Shown here: piece by piece, positions 19,452 to 30,085 of the stretch
Layout: each line of letters opens with the position of its first letter
How positions within the stretch are numbered: the first letter of the stretch is position 1
Notes under the pieces: generated by a model
The model's input: the letters and a program-made list of their open reading frames with translations, nothing else
Told to the model about the DNA's origin: nothing
Databases searched by the model: none
Made by a program: the position numbers and the translations under genes
Source: Halomonas alkalicola
Lineage (GTDB): Bacteria; Pseudomonadota; Gammaproteobacteria; Pseudomonadales; Halomonadaceae
Direction: 5' to 3'
Assembly (NCBI RefSeq): GCF_030704205.1
Contig: NZ_CP131913.1
Span: 124,001-188,000, forward strand
Length of the DNA: 64,000 nt

Positions 19452-20030
19452 TCAGATGCGATCGGTCTGGAAGGGGCCGATGCGCACCAGGTTCTCCGGG
19501 TCGTGCTCCCCACCGAGCTGGTCGGTGGAGAAGTACTCGCGGCTGTTGAGCGGCGCCTGCCAGCGATCGGCGAGGCGGCGGAACAGCCCCCAGGAGGCCT
19601 GGTTGTCGGGGGTGATGGTGGTCTCGAGGTGATGCACCTCGGCCAGTTCGGGGCGTGACATGACAGCCTCGACCAGGCGGCGGGCCAGCCCGGTGCCGCG
19701 GGCCTTCTCGCCCACCGCCACCTGCCACAGGAAGTAGGTATCCGGGGCGTTGCTCTTCACGTAGCCGGAAACGAAGCCGACGATCTCGCCCTCCTCGTCG
19801 GTGGCCACCGCGCAGCTGTCGCGGAACTGGGTGGCCAGCAGCAGGTAGGCATAGGCGGAGTTGACGTCCAGCGGAGGACAGGACTTGACCAGCTCGTAGA
19901 TGCCCCAGCCGTCATCGGGGTTGGGCTTGCGGATGAAGAGCGAGGTGCTCTCGGCGCCGACCACCGCATCGGCCACGCTCGGGCGGGCCAGGTCGGCGGA
20001 GGGAGTGAAGGGCTCGGTTGTTGTCATCAT
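19452..20030 (-). CDS. ectA: L-2,4-diaminobutyrate acetyltransferase
   Basis: 192 aa GNAT enzyme. The acetyl-CoA binding loop is QVAVGEKARGTGLARRLV, with the substrate-binding SCPPLDVNSAYAYLLL and the late TTITPDNQASWGLFRRLA motif. It acetylates the gamma-amino group of diaminobutyrate, the second step of ectoine synthesis. First gene of ectABC with a clear promoter 31 to 58 bases upstream. The start is ATGATG; either ATG could be used. Confidence 0.98.
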   Translation of the reverse strand: MMTTTEPFTPSADLARPSVADAVVGAESTSLFIRKPNPDDGWGIYELVKSCPPLDVNSAYAYLLLATQFRDSCAVATDEEGEIVGFVSGYVKSNAPDTYFLWQVAVGEKARGTGLARRLVEAVMSRPELAEVHHLETTITPDNQASWGLFRRLADRWQAPLNSREYFSTDQLGGEHDPENLVRIGPFQTDRI

Positions 20031-20060
20031 GGGCAGGTTCGCTGTGCGAATTTGGGAAGG

Positions 20061-20088
20061 ATTATACCAGCGGCGGGCGATAATTCAA
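20061..20088 (-). promoter_or_regulatory. Sigma70 promoter of ectABC
   Basis: On the minus strand TTGAAT (20083-20088), a 16-base spacer and a perfect TATAAT (20061-20066). Transcription would start about 25 bases before ectA. Upstream (20089-20130) the DNA is AT-rich, which could hold a second stress-sigma promoter as described for Halomonas elongata, but none is clear. Confidence 0.7.
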
Positions 20089-20254
20089 ATCTGGGGTTAT
20101 TTTCCACGCCATTATCTATAACGAAAAATTATGCAATGCGCGCTGCCGGCAGCGAAACCGCCTGCCAGGGCCAGGGGAGCCGTGCCTTTCCGCCTATCGC
20201 GCCCTCCTCCCCTGCAGTCTAGTCCAGCCCGCTGTGTTAGGTGCTGCCACCCAA
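20089..20254. other. Gap between ectA and gor: AT-rich block then unremarkable sequence
   Basis: The first 45 bases, next to the ectA promoter, are AT-rich and may bind regulators. A CGCTGCCGGCAGCG palindrome lies at about 20140-20154. The rest has no recognisable gene or motif. Confidence 0.3.
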
Positions 20255-20290
20255 ACGCCATCGGGCCACCCGAAGGTGGCCCGATGGCGT
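20255..20290 (-). terminator. Long perfect hairpin after gor
   Basis: A 16-bp perfect stem ACGCCATCGGGCCACC/GGTGGCCCGATGGCGT with a CGAA loop, 22 bases after the gor stop. On the minus strand it is followed by TTTGGG, a short T tract. One of the clearest terminators in the window. Confidence 0.8.
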
Positions 20291-20312
20291 GGTGAACCGA
20301 GGTGAAGAAGGC

Positions 20313-21692
20313 TCAGCGCCGCGTCGGCGTACGCAGGGTGACGAACTCCTCGGCGCCGGTGGGGTGGATGCCCACGGTGGCGTCGAAATCGGCCTTGGTA
20401 AGGCCCGCCCGCACGGCGATGGCGATGCCCTGGATCACCTCCCCGGCCTCCTCGCCCACCATATGGGCGCCCACCACCACGTCGCTTTCGTCATCCACGA
20501 TAAGCTTCATCAGGCAGCGCTCCTGGCTGCCCGAGAGGGTGTGCTTCATGGGGCGGAAGTCGGTGACGTAGACGCGGATCTCGCCGCACTGCTCGCGGGC
20601 CTGCTCCTCGGAGAGCCCCACGGTGCCGATGTTGGGATGGCAGAACACCGCGGTGGCAATGTTGCGGTAGTCCAGAGGGGCCGCCGGCGGGGTGTCGCCG
20701 AAGTGGTGGGCCACCAGGTGCATCGCTTCGGCCAGGGCCACCGGGGTCAGCTCGAGGCCGCCGGTGACATCGCCGAGCGCCAGGATTGAGGGCACCGAGC
20801 TCTCGAAGCGGTCGTTCACCGCGACGTGGCCGCTCTCGGTGAGTTCGACCCCCAAGGCATCGAGGCCGAGTCCCGCCAGATGCGGTCGGCGCCCGGTTGC
20901 GGCCAGCACGGCGTCCACCTCCAGCACCTCGCCGCTGGTCAGGGTCACCGCCAGGCCGCCCTCGACCCGTTCGATGCGCTCGATGTTGGTCTCGAAGTGG
21001 AGGTTGACCCCCTTGGCGGCCATCTGGTCGCGGGTGAACTCGCGAACCTGCTGGTCGAAGCCACGCAGGAACAGCTCGCCGCGATAAACCAGATGGGTCT
21101 CGCTGCCCAGGCCGTTGAAGATGCTGGCAAACTCCACGGCGATGTAGCCGCCTCCCAGCACCAGGAAGCGCTCGGGGAAAGCATCGAGATCGAACACCTC
21201 GTTGGAGGTCAGAGCCAGGTCGCTGCCCGGGAACTCCGGCACGAAGGGCCAGCCGCCCACCGCTACCAGGATCTTCTCGGCACGGTGGGTCTCGCCGGCC
21301 ACCTCGACGGTGTGGGCATCGAGGACCCGGGCGCGCCCGTTGATCAGGCGGACCCCGGCACCCTCCAGCAGGCGCCCGTAGATGCCGTTGAGGCGCTTGA
21401 TCTCGCCGACCTTGTTGTCGCGCAGGGTCGCCCAGTCGAACTGCGGCGTCTCGCCGAGCTGCCAGCCGAAGCCAGCGGCGTCCTCGAAGGCGTCGTGGAA
21501 GTGGGCGGCGTAGGAGTAGAGCTTCTTGGGCACGCAGCCCACGTTCACGCAGGTGCCGCCGAGATAGCGATCCTCGGCCACGGCGACCCGGGCGCCGCTG
21601 GCCGCGGCGGTACGCGCCGCCCGCACGCCGCCGGAGCCGGCGCCGATCACGAAGAGGTCCCAGTCGTAGTGGGAGTCGGTAGGCTCGGACAC
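20313..21692 (-). CDS. gor: Glutathione-disulfide reductase
   Basis: 459 aa, GTG start at 21692 preceded by AGGAGA at 5 bases, which decides it over the much longer open frame. FAD-binding [14 protein letters not shown], the redox-active disulfide Cys48/Cys53 in [13 protein letters not shown], the NADP-binding [14 protein letters not shown], and the C-terminal active-site [11 protein letters not shown] are all present. It regenerates glutathione from its disulfide with NADPH in the cytoplasm. Monocistronic with a strong terminator; divergent from the carbonic anhydrase gene. Confidence 0.95.
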   Translation of the reverse strand: MSEPTDSHYDWDLFVIGAGSGGVRAARTAAASGARVAVAEDRYLGGTCVNVGCVPKKLYSYAAHFHDAFEDAAGFGWQLGETPQFDWATLRDNKVGEIKRLNGIYGRLLEGAGVRLINGRARVLDAHTVEVAGETHRAEKILVAVGGWPFVPEFPGSDLALTSNEVFDLDAFPERFLVLGGGYIAVEFASIFNGLGSETHLVYRGELFLRGFDQQVREFTRDQMAAKGVNLHFETNIERIERVEGGLAVTLTSGEVLEVDAVLAATGRRPHLAGLGLDALGVELTESGHVAVNDRFESSVPSILALGDVTGGLELTPVALAEAMHLVAHHFGDTPPAAPLDYRNIATAVFCHPNIGTVGLSEEQAREQCGEIRVYVTDFRPMKHTLSGSQERCLMKLIVDDESDVVVGAHMVGEEAGEVIQGIAIAVRAGLTKADFDATVGIHPTGAEEFVTLRTPTRR

Positions 21693-21778
21693 GAGATTCT
21701 CCTGTTGCTGGGGGCCCTGGGCCCGATACGTCGTGGCGGCATGATAACAGCCGGCCCCCGGCCCCGGCAGGCGGCGAT

Positions 21779-21808
21779 TTGACCCAGTGCGTCTCGACCG
21801 GGTAAAAA
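21779..21808 (+). promoter_or_regulatory. Possible promoter of the carbonic anhydrase gene
   Basis: TTGACC (five of six) at 21779-21784, 18 bases, TAAAAA (four of six) at 21803-21808, ending 49 bases before the start codon. Modest match. Confidence 0.35.
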
Positions 21809-21857
21809 CCTCCGCCAACGGTCGCACGGCCCCTGCACCTTGATAAGAGCCCCCGCC

Positions 21858-22501
<644 letters not shown>

Positions 22502-22505
<4 letters not shown>

Positions 22506-22981
22506 TAGCGATAGCGGCGGTGGCAGCTGCGGCAGGTCAGGCTGAGATCGGAGAGCTCCCGGGTCGCCAGGCGGTAGTCCTCCGCCTCGGCGGCCTCGCG
22601 CAGGGCCGCGACCCGCTCCTCCAGGGCCGTGAAGCCCGCCTCGAACTCCTCCCACTCCTCCCAGATGCGCGCGCGGGCCTCGGAGCCCCGTCCGTGGCTG
22701 CCCTCGATGAAGGCGGGCAGCAGGTGCGCGCCGCTGGCGAACTCGGCGAGTTCCGCCAGGCGCGGCTCGGCGCCGCGGGCGTCCCGGTTGTTGACCAGGT
22801 CGAAGCGCAGCTGGCGCACCAGGCGCTCGATGCCCTTGAGCTCCTCGCGGCGCCAGGTGACGGCCTCGCGCGGATCCTCGAAGCGGGGCCCCTCCCCGTT
22901 CGGCGACTCGGCCTGCAGCGGACCGGCCAGCGCCACGCCTGTCGCCAGGACGGCCATCAGCGATTTCCGCAGCATCAGCAT
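22502..22981 (-). CDS. Cytochrome c' family protein
   Basis: 159 aa. A signal peptide (MLMLRKSLMAVLATGVALAG, cleaved near LQA-ES) directs it to the periplasm. The mature part is a helical bundle with the heme-binding CxxCH at Cys150, Cys153 and His154, nine residues from the C-terminus, and ARIWEEWEEFEAGF, both typical of cytochrome c'. Members bind nitric oxide or act in electron transfer. The ATG at 22981 has GGAGG at 6 bases. Its end overlaps the end of can by four bases in convergent orientation. Confidence 0.85.
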
Positions 22982-23122
22982 CTTGTTCCTCCCCGTGTGA
23001 GTCATGCGCTGCGCATGATGCCAGTCGCACCGCGTCATGTCTGCCCTGCCCGTCTTACCTGAGGGGCGCTACAATGCGACCAGGCAGCGCATCGGCTCAC
23101 CTCCCTGCCAGGATCCGACCCC

Positions 23123-24426
23123 ATGACCGAACGTGATCGCCAGCAGCACGCCCATCTGAGCGCCCTGACCCAGGCCTACGCCGAGGTGCTGGGGGCCCAG
23201 GGGTTCGACGGCGTGCTGCTCTACAGCGGCCGGCCGGCCCGCCATTTCGGCGATGACCAGCATGCCAGCTTCACCGCCTATGGCCACTTCGTGCACTGGA
23301 CCGGCCAGGCGCAGCTGGCCCACAGCTGGCTGCTGATCCGCCCGGAGGAGCCGCCGACCCTCTATCTGCATGCCCCACAGGACTTCTGGCACCTCCCCGC
23401 CGAGCTGCCCGAGGAGCCCTGGGTCGCGAGCCTTCGGGTGGAGAGGTGCAAGACGACCGAGCCCCCGTCGCTGCCCCCCGGGCGCTTCGCGGTGCTGGGG
23501 GACCTCGACAGCGGGATGGCAAGGGCGCTAGGCGCCGAAGCCAATCCCCCGGGCCTCGTGGCCGCGCTCGACGAGCGCCGGGTGTGCAAGAGCGACTACG
23601 AGGTGAGCTGCCTGCGCGAGGCCAACCGCCGTGCCCTGGCCGGCCACCTGGCCGCGCGGGAGGCGTTCGAGGCAGGCGGCGCCGAGCTCGATATCCAGCT
23701 GGCGTACCTGGCCGCGGCCCGCCAGCGCGAGAGCGAGCTGCCCTACCCCAACCCCCCAACATCGTCGGGCTCAACGCCCACGCCGGGGTGCTCCACTACC
23801 AGCACTACGACACGGCGCCGCCACCGGTACGGCACAGCCTGCTACTGGATGGCGGCAGGCGCTTCCGGGGCTACTGCGCCGACATCACCCGCACCTGGGC
23901 CGGCCCCGCGGCGGCGCCCGAGTTCGCGCCGCTGATCGAGGGCGTCACCGCGCTGCAGCAGCGGCTGATCGCCGGGCTCGCCCCCGGGGTGAGCTACGTG
24001 GGCCTGCACGCGCGGATGCACGAGGAGCTCGCGGCACTGCTGGTGTCCCACGGCCTGGTGGCGGCCTCGCCCGAGGCAGTGCTGGCGAGCGGCTTGACCC
24101 GCGCCTTCTGCCCCCATGGGCTCGGCCACCTGCTCGGCGTGCAGGTCCACGACGTGGCCGGCCGGGTGAGTGCCGACGGTGAGCCACTGCCGCCCCCGGC
24201 CGAACATCCGGCGCTGCGCCTCACCCGGGAACTGGAAGCCGGCATGGTGGTCACCATGGAGCCGGGGCTCTATGTCATCCCCATGCTGCTGGAGGCCCAT
24301 CGCCACCGGACCGAGGTGAACTGGGGTCGGGTGGAGCGCCTGGCGGACCACGGTGGCATCCGCATCGAGGACAACGTGCTGGTGACCGCCGAGGGCCCGG
24401 ACAACCTCACTCCCCAGGAGGCGTGA
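23123..24426 (+). pseudogene. pepQ: Xaa-Pro dipeptidase, frameshifted in this sequence
   Basis: The first 210 codons (MTERDRQQHAHLSALTQAYA to ELPYPN) read in one frame and the catalytic part (IVGLNAHAGVLHYQHYDTAP, GYCADITRTWAG, FCPHGLGHLLGVQVHD, TMEPGLYVIP) in the -1 frame. Joined they make a normal-length PepQ with its metal-binding Asp, Asp, His, Glu residues. The break is at 23746-23760, where an 8-base near-tandem copy CCCCCAAC follows CCCCAAC. The enzyme would split dipeptides with C-terminal proline in the cytoplasm. A sequencing indel in the C run, a true mutation, or -1 slippage on C-CCC-CCA at 23752-23758 are all possible. The hydrolase gene follows 7 bases later. Confidence 0.85.
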
Positions 24427-24433
24427 GCCCGCT

Positions 24434-25468
24434 ATGACCGGTCAGCTGCATCGCGCCGACTTCGTCCCTCCCGCGGGGCTGGCCAACCGCCACGTCCAGA
24501 CCCTGCTGCCCCGCCTGCTGCCGCGGCGCCATCTGCCGCATCGCTGGGAGACCCTGACGCTGCCGGATGGCGACTTCGTGGAGCTGGCCTGGGTGGCGCC
24601 GGGTCCCACGGCCCCGGACGCGCCTCTGTTCCTGCTCTTCCACGGCCTGGAGGGCTCCTTCGACTCCCCCTATGCCCGCGAGCTGCTGGCCGCGGCCGAC
24701 GCCCTGGGCTGGCGGGCGGTGCTGATGCACTTCCGCGGCTGCGGCCGTCGGCCCAACCGGCTGCCGCGGGCCTACCACAGCGGCGACACCGCCGACGCCT
24801 ACTGGCTGATCGGCCAGCTGGCCCACCGCTACCCCCGCGCCCTCAAGGTGGCCGCGGGGGTCTCGCTGGGCGCCAACATGCTGGTCAAGCTGGTGGCCGA
24901 ACAGGGGGGCGACGGCCTCGACCTGGCCGGCGCCATCGCCATCAGCGCCCCGCTGGATCTCGCCGCCAGCGCCGACTGCCTGCAGCGCGGCTTCGCCCGG
25001 GTCTACGAGCGCCACCTGCTCGCCTCGCTCAAGGCCAAGACCGCCGGCCGGCTGAGTGACTTCCCGCTGGCGCTCGATGGTGAGCGACTCGGGCGGCTGC
25101 GCACCCTGCGCGACTATGACGACGCCGTGACTGCGCCGCTGCACGGGTTCCGCGACGCGGCGGACTACTACCGCCGCGCCTCGGCGGGCCGCTGGCTCGG
25201 CGAGCTGGAGTTGCCGACCCTGATCCTGCATGCCGAGGATGATCCCTTCATGCCCGGAGACCTGTTCGAGCGGCTGCCGCCCCCGGGGGCGGCGGTGCGG
25301 GTCGAGCTGGCCCGCCAGGGTGGCCATGTGGGCTTCATGGAGTGGCGCGAGGGGCGACTGCGCTCCTGGCTGGCGCGCCGGGTGAGCCGCCAGCTCGAGG
25401 ACTGGGCGCCGACCTTCGCCGGCCGGCCTCGTCGCCTGGCCGCCGAGAGCGAACCCCCCGGTCGCTGA
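24434..25468 (+). CDS. Alpha/beta-fold hydrolase, YheT family
   Basis: 344 aa. The start resembles YheT (FVPPAGLANRHVQTLLPRLL), followed by the oxyanion region FLLFHGLEGSFDSPYARELL, the nucleophile elbow GVSLGANML, and ILHAEDDPFMP and RQGGHVGFME providing the acid and histidine. A cytosolic serine hydrolase; natural substrates of this family are not established, though carboxylesterase activity is typical. It lies 7 bases after pepQ and is probably cotranscribed. Confidence 0.87.
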   Translation: MTGQLHRADFVPPAGLANRHVQTLLPRLLPRRHLPHRWETLTLPDGDFVELAWVAPGPTAPDAPLFLLFHGLEGSFDSPYARELLAAADALGWRAVLMHFRGCGRRPNRLPRAYHSGDTADAYWLIGQLAHRYPRALKVAAGVSLGANMLVKLVAEQGGDGLDLAGAIAISAPLDLAASADCLQRGFARVYERHLLASLKAKTAGRLSDFPLALDGERLGRLRTLRDYDDAVTAPLHGFRDAADYYRRASAGRWLGELELPTLILHAEDDPFMPGDLFERLPPPGAAVRVELARQGGHVGFMEWREGRLRSWLARRVSRQLEDWAPTFAGRPRRLAAESEPPGR

Positions 25469-25500
25469 GGGCTACCCTCGGCGGCAAGGGTGGCCCTCAG
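25465..25500. terminator. Bidirectional terminator between the YheT-type gene and msrA
   Basis: CTGAGGGCTACCCT and AGGGTGGCCCTCAG form a 14-bp stem (one T/G wobble) around CGGCGGCA. It includes the stop codon of the hydrolase and abuts the msrA stop, serving two convergent genes. Confidence 0.7.
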
Positions 25501-26027
25501 CCCTTGAGCCGGTGGCCGAAGTGCTGTGCCAGCTTGTGACGCTTGGGGGGAATCACGTACTGGCAATAGGCATTGCCGGGGCTCTTCGTGAAGTAGTCCT
25601 GGTGATAGTCCTCGGCGGGATGGAACACCGCCAGGGGGGCCACCTCGGTGACGATGGGGGCCGCGTAGTCGACCGCCAGCGCATCGATCATCTCCCGCGC
25701 CTCCCGGGCCTGGTCCTCGTCCAGGGTGTAGATCGCCGAGCGGTACTGGGTACCCACGTCATTGCCCTGGCGGTTTGGCGTGGTGGGGTCATGCAGGGCG
25801 AAGAAAATCATCAGCAGGTCGCGAAATCCGATCACCGCCGGGTCATAGGTCAGCTCGACCACCTCGGCGTGGCCGGTGGTGCCGCGGCAGACCGCCTCGT
25901 AGGTCGGCGCCGGGTCATCGCCCCCGGCATAGCCGCACACCACCTGCTCCACGCCCTCCACCAGGCGGAAGCTGGCATCCAGGCACCAGAAGCAGCCGCC
26001 GCCCAGCACGCAGGTTTCCATCGCCAT
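25497..26027 (-). CDS. msrA: Peptide-methionine (S)-S-oxide reductase
   Basis: 176 aa. The catalytic motif is GGGCFWC (Cys12), with YAGGDDPAPTYEAVCRGTTG and HAEVVELTYDP typical of MsrA; the C-terminal Cys in NAYCQYV is a likely resolving cysteine. It repairs oxidised methionine in proteins using thioredoxin. It lies 27 bases downstream of tamB; msrA is also a neighbour of tamAB in E. coli, so the linkage is conserved. Confidence 0.95.
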   Translation of the reverse strand: MAMETCVLGGGCFWCLDASFRLVEGVEQVVCGYAGGDDPAPTYEAVCRGTTGHAEVVELTYDPAVIGFRDLLMIFFALHDPTTPNRQGNDVGTQYRSAIYTLDEDQAREAREMIDALAVDYAAPIVTEVAPLAVFHPAEDYHQDYFTKSPGNAYCQYVIPPKRHKLAQHFGHRLKG

Positions 26028-26054
26028 CGTCTCGTCCCTCCCGGGTTGTCGCTA

Positions 26055-29000
26055 TCAATCTTGCTCGGTGATCCTCGGCGGCTTGCCGGGACGGCTGAAG
26101 GCGTAGACCAGGTCCACCGCCTGGGCCGCCCCGGAGACCGCCTGCAGGTAGAGGTTGCGCCACAGGGTATAGCGTAGCGTCAGCTCGGCGATCGGCGAGA
26201 AGACCCCGACCCCGTAGCTGATGCGCAGGTCATCGGTGAGCTGCCCGGTCACCACCACCTGGCTCTCCTCGCCGGTACCGGCGGTCTCCAGGGCGAGATC
26301 AGAGATGCCGAAGGCCTCGCCGATGGCGCCCACGGCGCCGCCGGTCTGGCCCAGGGTCAGGCCGATCAGGGCCTGGGTCAGGGCGCCGTCGGTATCGCTG
26401 TCGTCCGGGGCGCGGCCGCGCAGCAGGTAGGAGAGCGCCCGCGCCTCGTCCATGGCGGGCTCGGAGAAGACCCGCAGCTGCGGCTCCGCGGCGGTGCCGG
26501 TGACGCGCAGCCCGGCGATCACGCCGTCCTGGGTGACGTTGGGGTTGCGGATCGCCTCGAAGCTGAGCAGCGGCTGGTCCGGCGGGCCGCTGAACAGCAG
26601 CTGCCCCTCGCGAATCAGCAGGTCCTGGCCGTAGGCCCGGAAGCGGCCGTCCACCAGGCTGACATCGCCGAACAGCTGCACCGGCCCGCTCTGCTGGCGG
26701 ACCTCCAGGGTGCCGGAGAGGCCGGACTCCAGGCCATAGGCCGACAGCTGCATATCGGGGCCCAGGCGCAGGTTCAGCTGTACATCGACCGCCATGCCGG
26801 CCCGAGCCAGGGCCTCGGCGGCCTCCTCACCGGGTTCGCCCGCGGCCGCCTCGGCGGCCCGCTGGGCCTGGCGCCGCGCGCGCTCCTCGTCGCGGCGGGT
26901 GATGATGATCTCGTCCGGGCTCGGCGACACGGCGGAGGGCGGCAGCTCGCCCACCTCCAGCCTCGCCCAGGGCACCCGCACCTCGCCACGCACCTGCAGC
27001 AGCAAGGGCGTCACCAGCACGGTCATGTCCGGGGCCAGGCGCAGGCGGCCGAAGGCCGGCAGTACCGCCAGCAGCGGCTGGTCGCGGCCATCCAGGGCGA
27101 TGCTGATGCGCCAGTCGTCGGCGCTGGGCCAGGCGGCATCGCCGCGAATGGCCAGGCGCCCCTCCTCGGCGGCGATGAAGCCGTCTATGCGGCCCTGGTC
27201 GCCGCTGAGCGTGATCGCCACCTCCCCGTCGCGGACCTCCACCGGCACATCGGCACATCGGCCCCGCGCAGGCGCAGCCCGGCCAGGTCGATGCGACCGT
27301 CCAGGGAGGGCACCTGGGTGGTGCCGGTGATGGCCACCTGGCCATTCAGGCGCCCCTCCAGGGTCTCCATGCCCGCCACCAGGGTGCGATAGCGATCGAG
27401 GCGCAGGTCGTCCAGGCGCAGCTGGCCGTCGAGTCGTCCCGCCCCCGCCGGATCGTCGATGGTCAGCGCCAGGCCCACCTGCCCCGCCTCGGCCACGTTC
27501 AGGTCGAGGTCCACCTCGGCCCGCGCCTGGGTGGCGGAGACCCGAGCCGTCAGGCGTGAGGCCGGCAGCGACCAGGGCTGGCCGTAGGCATCGAGCCCCT
27601 CGACGGCCAGGTCGCTCTCAAGGCGCAGGTCGGCCTGCCAGGCGCTCCCGCCCTGGCGCCACTCGGCCACCAGGTCGAGCTCGCTTCCGCCCTCGAGGGT
27701 CCACTCCTCCGGCACCCATTCGTCGAGCAGCGACATGGGCAGGTCACGCAGGCTCAGCGCGGCGCGCCCGCGGTCGGCAGAGGCCTCGAGCGTCTCGACG
27801 AGGCAGAGCTCGCCGCCCTGCTCGCGACGCAGGCAGAAGGGCTCGGCTCTGACGCTGCCGGCGGGCAGGTTGGCCTCGAAGGCGATCGCCTCCGCCAGGC
27901 GGATGTCGCCGAACTCGGTATCGACCTCCAGCGGCGTGAGCGCGCCGCGATAGCGTTCCCGGGCCCCATCGAGTCCGCCCTCGAGGGCGAGGGCCGCACG
28001 CGACAGGGGCATGCCGCGACCGGCCTGGGCCGCCACGGTCAGGCGATGCTCGGAGAGGCGGCCGTCGAGCCCCAGGGTGATCTCGCTGAAGCGCTGGCCG
28101 GCGGCGTTGAGGCGCTCGAGCTCAAGGCTCACGTCGAGGGCAGGGTCCTCGATGCCGCTGATATCGGCGCTCAGGCGCAGCGAGTCCACCCGATGCTGGG
28201 CGAAGGCCAGGTCGTCGCCGCCGAGCTCGAGGTCGAGCTGGGGCGCTTCGAGGCTGCCACCGGCGGCGAAGCGCCCGGCCAGGGTGCCGGATAGCTCGTC
28301 GTGGAGGCTCCCGAGGTTGGGCATGTCCAGCTCGCCGGCCAGGTCGATGAGGGCCTCGCTGACCCGGCCGGCGGCATTGAGGCGATTCTCCCCCTGGCGG
28401 AAGTCGAGGGTGTCGATCTCCCAGCGCATGTCGCTGTTGCCGCTCAGGCGTGCGTCGAGGGCCAGCGGCAGCTCCTGGAGCACGCCGCTGATGGAGAGGG
28501 TCGGGATGGCCAATTGCCAGCCCTCTGCCGACTGGGTGAAGCTCGCCGCGATGTCGCCGTCGAGGCGCCCGTCGAGCCCCTCCACGAAGCGCCCGGGCTC
28601 CACGCGATCCAGGCGCGCCACGGCCTCCACCGCCAGCTCCTCGGCCCAGTCGACGCGTCCGCGGGTCACCAGGGAGCCGCCGGCGAGGCTGATCGAGAGC
28701 GGGGTCCAGGCGAAGTGCTCGAGATCGCCGCTGCCGGCCAGCGCCACCCGGGTGAAGGGGACCTCGGGGCCCTCCACCATCAGCGAGGCGGCCAGCCGGT
28801 AGTCGGTCAGGCGGCCCTCGGCGCGCAGCGTCAGCTCCTCTACCAGCCAGGGCTCGGGGGCGGCCTCCTCCTCCTCCGACATGGCGCCGGGCAGCGGCCA
28901 CTGCACCAGGTCGCTGGCCAGCGAGGCGCTGAAGGGCAGCGTCGGCTCCAGCGCATCCAGTCGCGCATCCAGGGCGGCGTTGACTGGCCCCTCCAGCTGC

Positions 29001-30085
29001 AGCCGCACCAGCAGCTCGGCCAGGCTGCCGTCCAGGGCCAGGTCGATGCGCTGTCCGGCAAGCTCGGGAAGGCGGTCCGGCAACCACAGGGCGCTCTGCA
29101 GTCGCGCCTCGAGCGGGTAGTCATCGCGCAGCGAGACCCGCGCCTGGAGGCGGGCATCGGCGTCGCGGCTGCTCACCTCCAGGGGGTGGAGCTCCACGTC
29201 GTGACCGCTGGCGGAGAGCGTCAGGGCCAGGCGCCGTATGCCGTACTCCACGGCGCCTTCCACGGCGCTGTCCTCCACCAGCAGCTCCGGGACCTCCAGG
29301 CGCAGCGGCAGGTGGATCTCGGGCAGCTCGCGACGGGGCTGCTCGGCGAGCGGCGTGGCGGCGAGCCCCTCGAGCTCCGCGGCCACTTCCGCCGGCAACG
29401 GCGAGCGCACGGCGATGGCGGCATCGATGGCGGCGGCGGCGATGCGCGGCCCCTCGTGCTCGGCCTCGCTCAGGGCGAGCCGGGCGCCCGGCGACAGGGG
29501 CAGCAGCAGCCGCATGCCGGCCAGGCGCGTGGGGCGCAGGGTGACGCTCTGCTCCTCGGCCAGCGCTCCGCTGGTGAAGGTGTCCCAGCGCAGCCGGGTG
29601 CCATCGGCCAGCATCACCTCCACATCGTTGAAGGCCAGGGTGCGCAGCTCCACCGGAAACGGCAGACGGATCTCCTCCAGGGGCTCGCCGGCGGGCGCCG
29701 GGTCGTCGTCGCCCTCCTCGCCCGCCCCGACTCGGATCCGAGCGCCGTCCACCGCCAGGGTGTCCAGGCAGAGCCGCCCCTGCAGCAGGCAGTCGTCGGC
29801 CCAGGCGAGCTCGAGGCGCTCGAGCGCCACGCGGGCCGGACCGGCCTCGAGCTTGAACCCGTGCAGCACCAGGCGATCGAGCGGCGCGCCCTCATGGCTC
29901 TCCAGCTGGTAGAACCCCTGGCGCGCCCCGGCATCCAGCAGTAGCCCCGTGCCCCAGGGGGAGAGCGCCAGGCCCAGGGCCAGGATGGCCAGCCCCAGCA
30001 GGGTGAGCGGCAGCAGGATCAGCAGGCGAAACAGGGCCCAGAGCAGGCTCAGAACTCTGGACCGATGGCGAAGTGGATGCGCCAC
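26055..30085 (-). pseudogene. tamB: Translocation and assembly module protein TamB, frameshifted in this sequence
   Basis: A first segment of ~945 codons starts MAHPLRHRSRVLSLLWALFR with an N-terminal membrane anchor and continues as long beta-rich AsmA/TamB-type repeats to RIDLAGLRLRGADVP. The conserved C-terminal DUF490 region (VEVRDGEVAITLSGDQGRID to LRYTLWRNLYLQAVSGAAQ) is in another frame. The break is an exact 8-base tandem duplication of GGCACATC at 27244-27259; removing one copy restores ~1340 residues, a normal TamB length. TamB spans the periplasm and with TamA moves proteins or phospholipids to the outer membrane. Its start overlaps the end of tamA by 37 bases, so the two are coupled. 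Confidence 0.88.
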
